Shown here: one piece after another, positions 7,117 to 15,471 of the stretch
Layout: the number at the start of each line of letters is the position of its first letter
Numbering within the stretch: the stretch's first letter is position 1
From: Prevotellaceae bacterium UBA4332
GTDB lineage: Bacteria; Bacteroidota; Bacteroidia; Bacteroidales; Bacteroidaceae
NCBI GenBank assembly: GCA_002394365.1
Contig: DGTQ01000007.1
Span: 154,210-185,372 of the forward strand
Direction: 5' to 3'
DNA length: 31,163 nt
Made by a program: the position numbers and the translations under genes
The notes under the pieces: generated by a model
Databases searched by the model: none
What the model was told of the DNA's origin: nothing
The model's input: the letters and a program-made list of their open reading frames with translations, nothing else

Positions 7117-8399
7117 TCAAACCCTGCCTTCTTCAGGTCATCCCAGTAGTGTGGATAACTCTTTGTCACCACTTCTGGATTGTTTATCTTCAGTCCAGGG
7201 AACATTATGCAGGCAGGAGCAAAAGCCATTGCCATGCGATGGTCTTCGTAGGTGTCTATTACCACCTTTTCTATATCCACCTCTTTTCGTTTGCCATCCC
7301 AACTGAGTACGCCCTCCTCGCTGTCATCAAGCTCATAACCGAGTTTTGCCATCTCTGTCTTGAGAGCAGTTATGCGGTCGGTCTCCTTTATGCGGAGCGT
7401 CTGCAAACCTGTGAAGCGAAAAGGTATGCCGAGCAAAGCCGTAGTAACTACAACAGTCTGGGCAAGGTCTGGCTGGTTTATGAAATCAAAGTCAAAATGT
7501 GGCAACCCTCTGTGGTGACAACTCAGTGTGACAGTATTTGGCTTCAACTGGGTTTTCTCTGCAAATTCTGTCTTAACACCAAGCATGGAGTATATGTACC
7601 TGACTGCCGAGTCGCCCTGACGTGAAGCATCCATCAAACCTGGCAATATGACGGAGTTTGGTTGAGAGTTAAAAGTTGAGAGTTGAGGGGTTAACTGTGA
7701 ACTGCCCATCAGCGCCATAATCTCATACCAGTAGGAACTGGCACTCCAATCGTTTTCTATCGTAAACTTACGACTTTCATAGGGCTTAGCCTTCACCACA
7801 ATAGTGTTGCCATCTTCCCACTCCACCTCTGCGCCAAACTCTTTCATGGTGCAAATGGTGAGGTCAATGTATGGACGTGAAATAATATTACCCGTAAGGT
7901 GCAACGTAAGTCCGTTTTCCATCACTGGACCTATCATAAGCAGTGCCGAGATATACTGCGACGACACATTGCCTGCTATCTCTATCTCTCCACCACTCAT
8001 CTTCTTGCCTCTCACACGCAATGGGGGGTAGCCCTCGTTGGTTACGTAATCTATCTCTGCCCCAAGAACACGCAGGGCATCCACCAGCACATGTATAGGG
8101 CGTTGCGTCATGCGTTCTGTACCTGTGAGGATATGCTCGCCATTCCTGCTGCTAAGGAAAGCCGTCATAAACCTCATAGCCGTGCCTGCCGCCTTGATGT
8201 TTATGACATAAGGCATCTTTTGCAGAGCTGCCACCATAACGTCAGTGTCGTCACAATGGCTGAGGTTTTCTGGAGGGATCACCCCATCAAAATCCTGTGC
8301 GAGGGCATTTATTACGAGTGCCCTGTTGCTTATGCTTTTTGATGCAGGCAGGTTTATGGTGCAATGAACACTCTCTGGTGCTCTTAGTATATATTGCAT
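7098..8399 (-). CDS. aroA: EPSP synthase (3-phosphoshikimate 1-carboxyvinyltransferase)
   Basis: Transfers enolpyruvyl from PEP to shikimate-3-phosphate, the sixth step of chorismate synthesis. Motifs: PASKSISNRAL, GTAMRFMTAF, SSQYISALLM, DWSASSYWYE, IKETDRI and DHRMAMAFAP, all in order. I place the start at the ATG at 8399 (MQYILRAPES, 433 aa). The longer frame to 8492 would run through a consensus promoter at 8442-8473. Residues corresponding to 7660-7706 (SSQLTPQLSTFNSQPN) are translated heptamer repeat, sitting between YEIMALMG and the conserved QGDS. Catalytic motifs are untouched, so the enzyme is probably active. It is divergent from ribD and likely in one transcript with porW. Confidence 0.95.
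   Translation of the reverse strand: MQYILRAPESVHCTINLPASKSISNRALVINALAQDFDGVIPPENLSHCDDTDVMVAALQKMPYVINIKAAGTAMRFMTAFLSSRNGEHILTGTERMTQRPIHVLVDALRVLGAEIDYVTNEGYPPLRVRGKKMSGGEIEIAGNVSSQYISALLMIGPVMENGLTLHLTGNIISRPYIDLTICTMKEFGAEVEWEDGNTIVVKAKPYESRKFTIENDWSASSYWYEIMALMGSSQLTPQLSTFNSQPNSVILPGLMDASRQGDSAVRYIYSMLGVKTEFAEKTQLKPNTVTLSCHHRGLPHFDFDFINQPDLAQTVVVTTALLGIPFRFTGLQTLRIKETDRITALKTEMAKLGYELDDSEEGVLSWDGKRKEVDIEKVVIDTYEDHRMAMAFAPACIMFPGLKINNPEVVTKSYPHYWDDLKKAGFEIVNSL
7660..7706. repeat. Heptamer repeat inserted in frame in aroA
   Basis: GAGAGTT, AAAAGTT, GAGAGTT, then a slipped unit, then AACTGTG and AACTGCC. The same AACTGTGAACT words occur in intergenic heptamer blocks at 93-107 and 3425-3452. 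Confidence 0.75.
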
Positions 8400-8441
8400 A
8401 TAAAAGGACTTTATACTTTGATAGTTTACTAAAATATAACG

Positions 8442-8473
8442 CAAAGTTAGTATTTTATTGCGACATACGCAAA
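8442..8473 (-). promoter_or_regulatory. aroA promoter
   Basis: Read on the minus strand: TTTG (8473-8470), 20-nt spacer, TAACTTTG (8449-8442), a full -33/-7 match. It gives a leader of about 40 nt to the ATG at 8399. Confidence 0.8.
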
Positions 8474-8478
8474 TAATA

Positions 8479-8510
8479 TTTGGCTGTTTCAAAAAAAGTT
8501 TGTACTTTTG
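8479..8510 (+). promoter_or_regulatory. ribD operon promoter
   Basis: TTTG at 8479-8482, 20-nt spacer, TACTTTTG at 8503-8510. The ATG at 8528 is 18 nt downstream, which leaves no room for an FMN riboswitch. The -33 elements of this and the aroA promoter lie only 5 nt apart, back to back. Confidence 0.8.
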
Positions 8511-8527
8511 TGCCTTAGATACAGGGT

Positions 8528-9700
8528 ATGATTACCGAAGAAGACATATTATTGATGCACGACGCAATGCTCCTTGCCCAAAGAGGGGAAGGGGCCGTCA
8601 ATCCTAATCCCCTAGTGGGAGCTCTTATTGTAAAGGACGACGACATAGTGGCACACGGATGGCATCATCGCTATGGCGACCTGCATGCAGAGCGTGAAGC
8701 CTTCAAAGAGGCTGACGAAAAAGCGATAGACTGCACTGGTGCCACCATGTATGTAACACTCGAGCCTTGCTGCCACCAAGGACACCAGCCTCCATGCACC
8801 GATGCTATCATCGAGCACAGGATAAAGAGAGTGGTAGTGGGACTTCTTGACCCCAACCCTCTTGTTGCTGGCAAAGGTCTGGAACTGCTTCGCAAGGCTG
8901 GCATAGAGGTGGAAGTAATAGAGGACTGCACTGACAGTGCCTCGACCGAACTCACAGATGCCCTAAAAATGCAAAACAGGGTGTTTCGCAAGTATATCAC
9001 CACAGGCATGCCTTGGGTGACGGCAAAATGGGCAATGACACTCGACGGCAAGATTGCCACAGTTACGGGAGACAGCAAGTGGATTACCTCCACCGCTTCT
9101 CGTGAACGAGTACACCTCTATCGCAAGAACAATATGGCAATACTCTGCGGTATCGGCACCGTGATGGCTGATGACCCAATGCTCAACGTACGTTTGAAGG
9201 AAGAGACCATGCAACGTCTCGGAATCATGGAGCACGAGGTGCGCCAGCCAATACGCATAGTGGCAGACCGACAGGCTCGCATACCAATGGAAAGCCAACT
9301 GGTGAGCACGGCTCGAGAAATACCCACCATAGTGGTTTATGGTAGTTCTGCCGACGAAGAAAAGCTGCAGCAGTTGCGTGATGCTGGCGTGACATTGTGG
9401 AACTGCAACTCACTTACGGAGCTTATCCAACGTGCTGGAGCCGAACACATCGACAGCATACTGCTCGAAAGCGGAGGCACGCTGAGCGAAGCCCTGCTGA
9501 AGGAGAACCTCATTGACGAGATACTGGCTTTCATAGCACCAAAGATTATTGGTGGCAAAGGCGCAAAGACTCCTGTGGAGGGCGACGGATTCTGCATGAT
9601 GTCTGAGGCAATAGAACTTACTGACCAGATAGTAGAAACAATAGGCAACGACGTGCTAATATCTGGTTTGGTGAAAAAGAAAAAAGAAGAACAAGCATAG
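8528..9700 (+). CDS. ribD: Bifunctional riboflavin deaminase/reductase
   Basis: 390 residues in two parts. Residues 1-~145 are a cytidine-deaminase-fold pyrimidine deaminase with the zinc site HAE (53-55) and PCCHQGHQPPC (80-90). Residues ~160-385 are the NADPH-dependent reductase (TAKWAMTLDGKIAT, SKWIT, then LLESGGTLSEALL and IGGKGAKTPVEG). It converts diaminohydroxyphosphoribosyl-aminopyrimidine to the ribitylamino product. First gene of the ribD-ribE-ribBA-ribH operon, and its stop is directly followed by the ribE ATG. Confidence 0.96.
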   Translation: MITEEDILLMHDAMLLAQRGEGAVNPNPLVGALIVKDDDIVAHGWHHRYGDLHAEREAFKEADEKAIDCTGATMYVTLEPCCHQGHQPPCTDAIIEHRIKRVVVGLLDPNPLVAGKGLELLRKAGIEVEVIEDCTDSASTELTDALKMQNRVFRKYITTGMPWVTAKWAMTLDGKIATVTGDSKWITSTASRERVHLYRKNNMAILCGIGTVMADDPMLNVRLKEETMQRLGIMEHEVRQPIRIVADRQARIPMESQLVSTAREIPTIVVYGSSADEEKLQQLRDAGVTLWNCNSLTELIQRAGAEHIDSILLESGGTLSEALLKENLIDEILAFIAPKIIGGKGAKTPVEGDGFCMMSEAIELTDQIVETIGNDVLISGLVKKKKEEQA

Positions 9701-10360
9701 ATGTTCACAGGAATTGTTGAGGAAATAGGCACAATAAAGAACATTCGCAGGGGAACGCAAAGCATTTCCCTGGAGATAGAGGCACACACTATTCTTGAGG
9801 ATACAAAGGTGGGCGACTCTATAAGCACCAATGGCGTATGTCTCACCGTAACGGATATGTCTTCCAACACATTTTCTGCTGACGTAATGCCACAGACTAT
9901 GCGCATGACATCTTTCAGCACTCTGAAGGCGGGCGACAAGGTGAACCTTGAGCGAGCCCTTACTCTGCAAACGAGGCTTGGCGGACACATGGTTTCTGGA
10001 CATATTGACGGAGTGGGAAAGGTAACACGACGCGAACAAGATGACACAGCCATCTGGGTATGGATTGAGACAACACCAGCTATCATGCGATACATCATTG
10101 CACAAGGCAGCATAACCGTGCAAGGAGTGAGCCTGACGGTTGCCAAGGTGCAGAATAACGCTTTCTCCATATCGCTTATTCCTCATACTCAAGGTGCAAC
10201 AACGCTCCATAGTATCAAGGCGGGAGATATAGTGAATCTCGAAAACGACATCGTTGCCAAATATGTGGAGAAATTCACGTTGGAAGGCAATTTAGACAAG
10301 AAAACGCCCAGCGACGACAGCAAGGACGCCCTATATCGAGACTTCATGCTGAGAGCATAA
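9701..10360 (+). CDS. ribE: Riboflavin synthase alpha chain
   Basis: Begins MFTGIVEEIGTI, the hallmark N-terminus, and consists of two similar lumazine-binding barrels: residues 1-~95 with SISTNGVCLTV and 97-~200 with GSITVQGVSLTV. The subunits dismute two lumazine molecules to riboflavin. Length 219 is slightly above the usual ~200 because of a polar C-terminal tail. It starts at the base after the ribD stop, so translation is probably coupled. Confidence 0.96.
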   Translation: MFTGIVEEIGTIKNIRRGTQSISLEIEAHTILEDTKVGDSISTNGVCLTVTDMSSNTFSADVMPQTMRMTSFSTLKAGDKVNLERALTLQTRLGGHMVSGHIDGVGKVTRREQDDTAIWVWIETTPAIMRYIIAQGSITVQGVSLTVAKVQNNAFSISLIPHTQGATTLHSIKAGDIVNLENDIVAKYVEKFTLEGNLDKKTPSDDSKDALYRDFMLRA

Positions 10361-10389
10361 TTCACAATTCACAACTAAAATAATTCACA
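10360..10389. repeat. ATTCACA heptamer repeats between ribE and ribBA
   Basis: ATTCACA at 10360-10366 and 10367-10373 in tandem and again at 10383-10389. They begin in the ribE stop codon and end just before the TTG start of ribBA. Confidence 0.7.
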
Positions 10390-10396
10390 ACCAAAA

Positions 10397-11623
10397 TTGA
10401 ATAACTTCAACACAATAGAAGAAGCAATACATGCATTGCAAAAAGGCAAGTGCATACTCGTAATAGACGACCCCGACCGTGAAAACGAGGGCGACCTCAT
10501 CTGTGCGGCACAGTTTGCTACGACAGAGAACGTTAACCTTATGGCGTCTATGGCAAAGGGATTGATTTGTATGCCAATGAGCAAAGAGATTTGCGAAAGG
10601 CTTGACCTGCCACAGATGGTGATGCACAATAGCGACAATCACCAAACGGCTTTCACCGTTTCTGTTGACCACATCACCACCACTACAGGTATCTCTGCCG
10701 TAGAGCGTGGCATAACAGCCAGAGCTATAGCCGACCCTAAGAGTAAGCCTATAGACTTCCGTCGTCCTGGACACATGTTTCCCCTTCAGGCTCGTGAGGG
10801 CGGAGTATTGGTGCGTTCTGGCCACACAGAGGCGACTGTTGACCTCTGTCGTATCGCGGGATTGCAAGAGGCAGGCTTGTGCTGTGAGATTATGCGAGAG
10901 GATGGTACCATGATGCGCACTACAGAACTGCTCGAACTTGCCAAGAAGCATGACCTCGTTTGCGTAACCATCAAGTCACTCATTGAGTATCGCCGTCGCA
11001 CGGAAAAGCTCATTGAGCGTGTTACAGATGCCGAACTACCAACAAAGTATGGTTCTTTCCGTGCTGTTGGTTATATCAACAAGGTTACTGGAGAACATCA
11101 TGTGGCTCTCGTTAAGGGAGATGTTACTACTCCTGAACCCGTTCTCTGTCGCGTACACTCGGAATGTCTAACTGGTGATGCCTTCGGAAGTCTGCGTTGC
11201 GATTGTGGCGAACAGCTTGCTGAAGCTATGAGGCGCATTGAAAAACGTGGACGTGGCGTATTGCTCTACCTGCGTCAGGAAGGACGTGGCATAGGACTTA
11301 TCAACAAACTCAAAGCATACAAACTGCAAGACGAGGGCATGGACACTGTGGAGGCTAATATTGCACTCGGTTTTGCTGCTGACCTGCGCGAATATGGTAC
11401 AGGAGCAAGCATACTTGCCGATTTGGGCATCCACGACCTTATCCTCATGACCAACAATCCACAGAAGATTAGCGGTATAGACGGCTTCGGACTGCGTGTG
11501 GTTTCTCGCGAACCTATCGAGATGACATGCAACGAGAAGGACGAATTCTATATGTACACTAAGTATGCAAAGATGGGACACCTCCTGCACGTCAAAAAGC
11601 CAAAGAAAAAAGATTCCGAATAA
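10397..11623 (+). CDS. ribBA: Bifunctional DHBP synthase / GTP cyclohydrolase II
   Basis: Residues 1-~202 are 3,4-dihydroxy-2-butanone-4-phosphate synthase (DDPDRENEGDL, RRPGHMFPL, RSGHTEATVD, CEIMREDG). Residues ~208-400 are GTP cyclohydrolase II (RVHSECLTGDAFGSLRCDCG zinc cluster, LRQEGRGIGL, GFAADLREYGTGASIL). Together they provide both precursors of the pathway. No ATG fits the conserved N-terminus (NNFNTIEEAIHALQKG); the start is TTG at 10397, preceded by ATTCACA repeats that may have displaced an earlier start region. Confidence 0.95.
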   Translation: MNNFNTIEEAIHALQKGKCILVIDDPDRENEGDLICAAQFATTENVNLMASMAKGLICMPMSKEICERLDLPQMVMHNSDNHQTAFTVSVDHITTTTGISAVERGITARAIADPKSKPIDFRRPGHMFPLQAREGGVLVRSGHTEATVDLCRIAGLQEAGLCCEIMREDGTMMRTTELLELAKKHDLVCVTIKSLIEYRRRTEKLIERVTDAELPTKYGSFRAVGYINKVTGEHHVALVKGDVTTPEPVLCRVHSECLTGDAFGSLRCDCGEQLAEAMRRIEKRGRGVLLYLRQEGRGIGLINKLKAYKLQDEGMDTVEANIALGFAADLREYGTGASILADLGIHDLILMTNNPQKISGIDGFGLRVVSREPIEMTCNEKDEFYMYTKYAKMGHLLHVKKPKKKDSE

Positions 11624-11675
11624 TCAAAATTGCTCATAATAACACCCTGATAATTCAAAAAAAGACAAGAACAAT

Positions 11676-12137
11676 ATGAAGAAACTTGAAGGACAACTGG
11701 TTGCTACTGGCATGAAGATTGGCATTGTAGCCTCACGTTTTAATGATTTCATCGTTAACCACCTCATATCTGGTGCTGAGGACTGTTTCGTTCGTCACGG
11801 AGGCAGCACTGATGACCTCACCCTTGCCCTCGTGCCTGGCGCATTCGAGATTCCCGTAATGGCACTCCAGATGGCAGCAAGCGGAGAATACGATGCAGTC
11901 GTTTGCCTCGGTGCTGTAATACGTGGTGCTACGCCTCATTTCGATATGGTAGCCAATGAGTCTGCCAAAGGTATAGCTATGGCGTCAATGAAATCTGGTG
12001 TGCCTGTTCTCAACGGCATTCTTACCACTGACTCTATCGAGCAGGCAGTAGAGCGTGCTGGTACAAAGGCTGGCAACAAGGGTTTTGATGCTATGTCTTC
12101 TGCCATCGAGATGGTAAACCTCACGAAGGAGTTATAA
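11676..12137 (+). CDS. ribH: 6,7-dimethyl-8-ribityllumazine synthase
   Basis: 153 residues with the family pattern: IVASRFNDFI, LVPGAFEIPVMA, LGAVIRGATPHFD, LNGILTTDS and AGTKAGNKG. It condenses the DHBP and ribitylamino-uracil products. The usual genome assembly is a pentamer or a 60-mer shell; nothing in the sequence decides which. Last enzyme of the riboflavin cluster; rlmN follows 7 nt later, so the transcript probably continues. Confidence 0.96.
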   Translation: MKKLEGQLVATGMKIGIVASRFNDFIVNHLISGAEDCFVRHGGSTDDLTLALVPGAFEIPVMALQMAASGEYDAVVCLGAVIRGATPHFDMVANESAKGIAMASMKSGVPVLNGILTTDSIEQAVERAGTKAGNKGFDAMSSAIEMVNLTKEL

Positions 12138-12144
12138 AAAAGAG

Positions 12145-13233
12145 ATGCGTCCTGCCGACAACCAAATAGTCACGATGCTTCCCACCTTGCTTGGAATGAG
12201 CGAGGAGGAACTGCGCTGCGCCGTGAAGGAACTGGGAATGCCTGCCTTCACTGGCGGACAGATAGCTCGCTGGTTGTACGGCAACCCCGAACGAAGCATC
12301 ACGAGCATTGATGATATGACAAATATCTCAAAAAAGAATCGTGAGCTTCTTTCCCAGCATTACTCTCTGGGTGCTATGCCCCCTGCTGATTGTCAGCGTT
12401 CCAAGGACGGAACAATCAAATACCTCTTCCCCACTCTCTCAGGCAAATTCGTTGAGACCGTATTCATTCCCGATGGCGACAGAGCCACACTCTGCGTCAG
12501 TTGTCAGGTAGGATGCAAAATGAACTGCCTCTTCTGTCAGACAGGCAAACAGGGATTTGAGGGACAACTCACAGCTGGAGACATTATAAACCAGATTTAC
12601 TCCCTGCCTGAACGCAGACAGCTCACCAACATCGTCTTTATGGGACAAGGCGAACCTATGGACAATCTCGACAACGTTCTCAAAGCAACAAGGATACTTA
12701 CCGAGAAATGGGGTATGGCGTGGAGTCCACGTCGCATTACGGTGAGCAGCGTGGGTATAAAGGATAAGCTGAAACGCTTTATCGAGGAGAGCGAATGTCA
12801 CTTGGCTATATCCCTCCACTCGCCTATCCACGAACAACGTGCCCAGCTGATGCCTGCAGAAAAAGGTATGCCGATAGCAGATGTCGTAGCTCTGCTGAAG
12901 CAGTATGACTTTTTCTCAAAACGACGCTCCGCAGAGGATGACACAAGCCGTCAGCGACGTCTCTCCTTCGAGTACATCGTTTTTGACGGGCTCAACGATA
13001 CCACCACTCATGCCAGAGAGATTGTGCGCCTGCTTGACGGACTGGATTGCCGTGTAAACCTCATACGTTTCCACAGCATTCCCGATGTTCCGCTAAAGAC
13101 CAGCGACGAGAAGAAACTTGAGACCCTTCGCGACTATCTTACCCATCACGGTATCTTTACCACTATAAGGGCTTCACGCGGACAGGACATCTTTGCCGCT
13201 TGTGGCATGTTATATTCCAAATTAGCTAACTGA
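12145..13233 (+). CDS. rlmN: Dual-specificity RNA methyltransferase RlmN
   Basis: Radical-SAM enzyme that methylates C2 of A2503 in 23S rRNA and A37 in some tRNAs. The cluster motif CKMNCLFC gives C124, C128 and C131. C117 (TLCVSC) and C353 (AACGML) fit the two catalytic cysteines of the family. FMGQGEPMDN and SLHSP are also present. 362 residues, normal length. It follows ribH by 7 nt and its TGA is one base before the ATG of the next gene. Confidence 0.95.
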   Translation: MRPADNQIVTMLPTLLGMSEEELRCAVKELGMPAFTGGQIARWLYGNPERSITSIDDMTNISKKNRELLSQHYSLGAMPPADCQRSKDGTIKYLFPTLSGKFVETVFIPDGDRATLCVSCQVGCKMNCLFCQTGKQGFEGQLTAGDIINQIYSLPERRQLTNIVFMGQGEPMDNLDNVLKATRILTEKWGMAWSPRRITVSSVGIKDKLKRFIEESECHLAISLHSPIHEQRAQLMPAEKGMPIADVVALLKQYDFFSKRRSAEDDTSRQRRLSFEYIVFDGLNDTTTHAREIVRLLDGLDCRVNLIRFHSIPDVPLKTSDEKKLETLRDYLTHHGIFTTIRASRGQDIFAACGMLYSKLAN

Positions 13234-13234
13234 A

Positions 13235-14158
13235 ATGAACAAACAACCACACATAGCCATCGTAGGCAACGCTCCTACTGAGAAGCACGAAATGCTCAAC
13301 GCCCTCTTGGGTGACGACACCTTAGTAGAGATGTATGATATTGCCTTATATGGCACTGACGGGCAACCTGACACAGAGGCTCTTATTGACGCTCTTGATG
13401 ACTATCGCGAGGGAATGCTTGACGGCATTGTGTGCCTGCCTCTTTCTGCCTCGCTCAGGAAGGCTGTACCTGCAGAAGCAGGCTCTGCCACTATGTCTGT
13501 CTTTATACATTCTGCCAGTCGTCTGGCTTCAGTCAAGGGACAAGTATCTCCTAACGAGGTTGCTGCCAGCCTCACCAAGGAAAATATCATCGAGCGTGCT
13601 ACTCTTCTCTTCAATGCCCTCAGGCGAGACTTGCGAATACAAAATCCACGCATCGCCATTACGTCTCTGGGTAGCGACATCTCAACAGGAGAGTCTTCGC
13701 CCGAAATCAACATCATAGCCCCAGCCGTTTCAGAACTGGTAAAGAGCGGCATACAGGCCTTCGGTCCTGTAGCAAGCAGCAAGTGTTTCGACAACGAGAA
13801 TTTCTCTGCCTACGACGCCGTACTACAGATGTATGACGGTCAGTGTAACGAAGCCTTCTGCAAACTGGCTGACGACAAGAGTACAACTCTTCTTACAGGT
13901 GTCAGCGCGCCTATTGCGCAAACAGAGCCTGAAGCACTCTTTTCTGCCATAACTCTCGTCACTGACGTAGCACACAATCGCAAGAACTACGACCTTCCGC
14001 TTGCCAATCCTCTGCAAAAGCTTTATCGAGAGAAAAAGGAGGATGGCGACAAAGCCCGCTTTGCTGTCAAGAAGAAAGGCTTCAATCCTGCTGAACATCG
14101 CAGAGAGAACGTTACATATATTAAAGAAGGTAGCAAAAGTGAAGCCAAAGAAGGCTAA
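13235..14158 (+). CDS. pdxA: PdxA-like protein lacking the metal-ligand histidines
   Basis: 307 residues. The second half aligns by eye with Bacteroidales PdxA (4-hydroxythreonine-4-phosphate dehydrogenase, pyridoxal-phosphate synthesis): PRIAITSLGSD, IIAPAVSELVKSGIQAFGPVAS, YDAVLQMYDGQ, TDVAHNRKNYD and NPLQKLYREKKED. The key positions are gone. The T/V-G-H-I-P histidine reads VKGQVSP, NPHAGE reads LGSDIST, MYHDQ reads MYDGQ, and SPDHGT reads TEPEALF. The N-terminal GDPxGIG-type region is also missing and the protein is about 50 residues short. The frame is intact with no internal stops, so it is maintained. It is probably a pseudoenzyme or has a new role; it lies in the usual rlmN-pdxA position. 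Confidence 0.75.
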   Translation: MNKQPHIAIVGNAPTEKHEMLNALLGDDTLVEMYDIALYGTDGQPDTEALIDALDDYREGMLDGIVCLPLSASLRKAVPAEAGSATMSVFIHSASRLASVKGQVSPNEVAASLTKENIIERATLLFNALRRDLRIQNPRIAITSLGSDISTGESSPEINIIAPAVSELVKSGIQAFGPVASSKCFDNENFSAYDAVLQMYDGQCNEAFCKLADDKSTTLLTGVSAPIAQTEPEALFSAITLVTDVAHNRKNYDLPLANPLQKLYREKKEDGDKARFAVKKKGFNPAEHRRENVTYIKEGSKSEAKEG

Positions 14159-14217
14159 ACTTTTTTGAACTTTCATTTTTTTGAGGAGCTACCACGAGAA
14201 AATTGAAAATTTTTGAG

Positions 14218-14225
14218 TAACTTTG
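14218..14225 (+). promoter_or_regulatory. -7 promoter element of the sigma54-activator operon
   Basis: TAACTTTG, 16 nt before the ATG at 14242. No TTTG with normal spacing is seen upstream; the nearest is 34 nt away. Confidence 0.45.
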
Positions 14226-14241
14226 CACCCAATTCGCCATT

Positions 14242-15447
14242 ATGGACTTAAAGCAATTGCAAAACATAAAACAGAGGTACAACATCGTAGGCAACTGCGA
14301 TGCTCTTAATCGTGCACTTGACGTAGCTTTGCAGGTGGCTCCCACCGACCTCTCTGTCCTCATCAATGGCGAAAGCGGTGTGGGTAAAGAGATTATTCCT
14401 CGCGTCATACACGACAACTCACCACGCAGACGCGAGAAATACTTCGCCATCAACTGTGGCGCCATTCCAGAGGGTACTATCGACTCCGAGCTGTTTGGTC
14501 ATGAGAAGGGCTCCTACACCGATGCCACAGGTCAGACGGAGGGTTACTTCGGCGCAGCCAACAAGGGCACGCTCTTCCTCGACGAAGTAGGCGAACTGCC
14601 TCTCGCCACCCAGACACGCCTTCTACGTGTACTCGAGACAGGCGAATACATCCGTGTGGGAGGTCAGGAGATACGCAAAACCGATGTACGAGTAGTAGCT
14701 GCCACCAACGTCAACATACGCCGAGCTATCAGCGAAGGCAGATTTCGCGAAGACCTCTACTATCGTCTCAACACTATCCCCATACAGATGCCCCCACTCC
14801 GAGACCGTGGTGAGGACATCGTGCTGCTCTTCAGGCTCTTTGCCATGCAGATGTCGGAGAAGTACAACATACCACGCATCCAACTGACCGAGAATGCCAA
14901 GCAGGTGCTCATGAAATACAAGTGGCCAGGCAACGTAAGACAGCTCAAGAACATCACAGAGCAGATGTCTATCCTCTCCCCGAAGAGGGAAATAGACGTT
15001 GACGACCTGCTACAGGTCATACCTATGAACGAAGAGAGCACCGAACTTGCTCCTATCCAACCACAAGGCGCTGGCAGTCGCACCTACGAGAGTGAGCGTG
15101 AAATGCTCTTCAAAATACTCTATGAGATGCGAGGCAACGTTTCTGAGCTCCGACGCGAAGTCAACTCTCTGCGCAAGCAGTTTGACGAGGGACAGCTACA
15201 TAGCGATGCTCCCCTCCAGCTCCATAACGACAACCTCCCCATACATACTTATCCTTCTGCCGTTCAGCCTATCGACTATGCCCAGGAGATAGCTGAGCCC
15301 GAGGACCTCAATGTAAATGCCCTCAACAGGAAAGCTCTCGAGATGGCACTCAGCAGGTGTGGAGGCAACCGCAAGAAAGCGGCAAAGATGATGGGCATAT
15401 CCGACCGCACACTCTATCGCCGACTACGTCAGTTTGGCATCAATTAA
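14242..15447 (+). CDS. Sigma54-type AAA+ transcriptional activator
   Basis: 401 residues: a short N-terminus without receiver domain, a central AAA+ domain (~15-260) and a C-terminal Fis-type helix-turn-helix (RKALEMALSRCGGNRKKAAK, then MMGISDRTLYRRLRQFGIN). Walker A is GESGVGKE (43-50) and Walker B GTLFLDE (109-115); FREDLYYRLN and WPGNVRQLKN are present. The GAFTGA loop that contacts sigma54 reads GSYTDA (90-95), which keeps the Thr but changes three of six residues. With no input domain it may be always active or controlled by abundance. It is the first gene of an envelope cluster (lptE, TPR, secG). Confidence 0.9.
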   Translation: MDLKQLQNIKQRYNIVGNCDALNRALDVALQVAPTDLSVLINGESGVGKEIIPRVIHDNSPRRREKYFAINCGAIPEGTIDSELFGHEKGSYTDATGQTEGYFGAANKGTLFLDEVGELPLATQTRLLRVLETGEYIRVGGQEIRKTDVRVVAATNVNIRRAISEGRFREDLYYRLNTIPIQMPPLRDRGEDIVLLFRLFAMQMSEKYNIPRIQLTENAKQVLMKYKWPGNVRQLKNITEQMSILSPKREIDVDDLLQVIPMNEESTELAPIQPQGAGSRTYESEREMLFKILYEMRGNVSELRREVNSLRKQFDEGQLHSDAPLQLHNDNLPIHTYPSAVQPIDYAQEIAEPEDLNVNALNRKALEMALSRCGGNRKKAAKMMGISDRTLYRRLRQFGIN

Positions 15448-15471
15448 CTCTCACTCTCTTATCTCTTTAGG

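Noticed and set aside
8400..8492. N-terminal extension of AroA (MKQPNIICVCRNK...)
   Set aside because: It would be translated from sequence upstream of, and including, the consensus promoter; family alignment starts at MQYILRAPES.
8400..8527. FMN riboswitch before the riboflavin operon
   Set aside because: The promoter leaves a leader of only about 10-15 nt, too short for an FMN aptamer.
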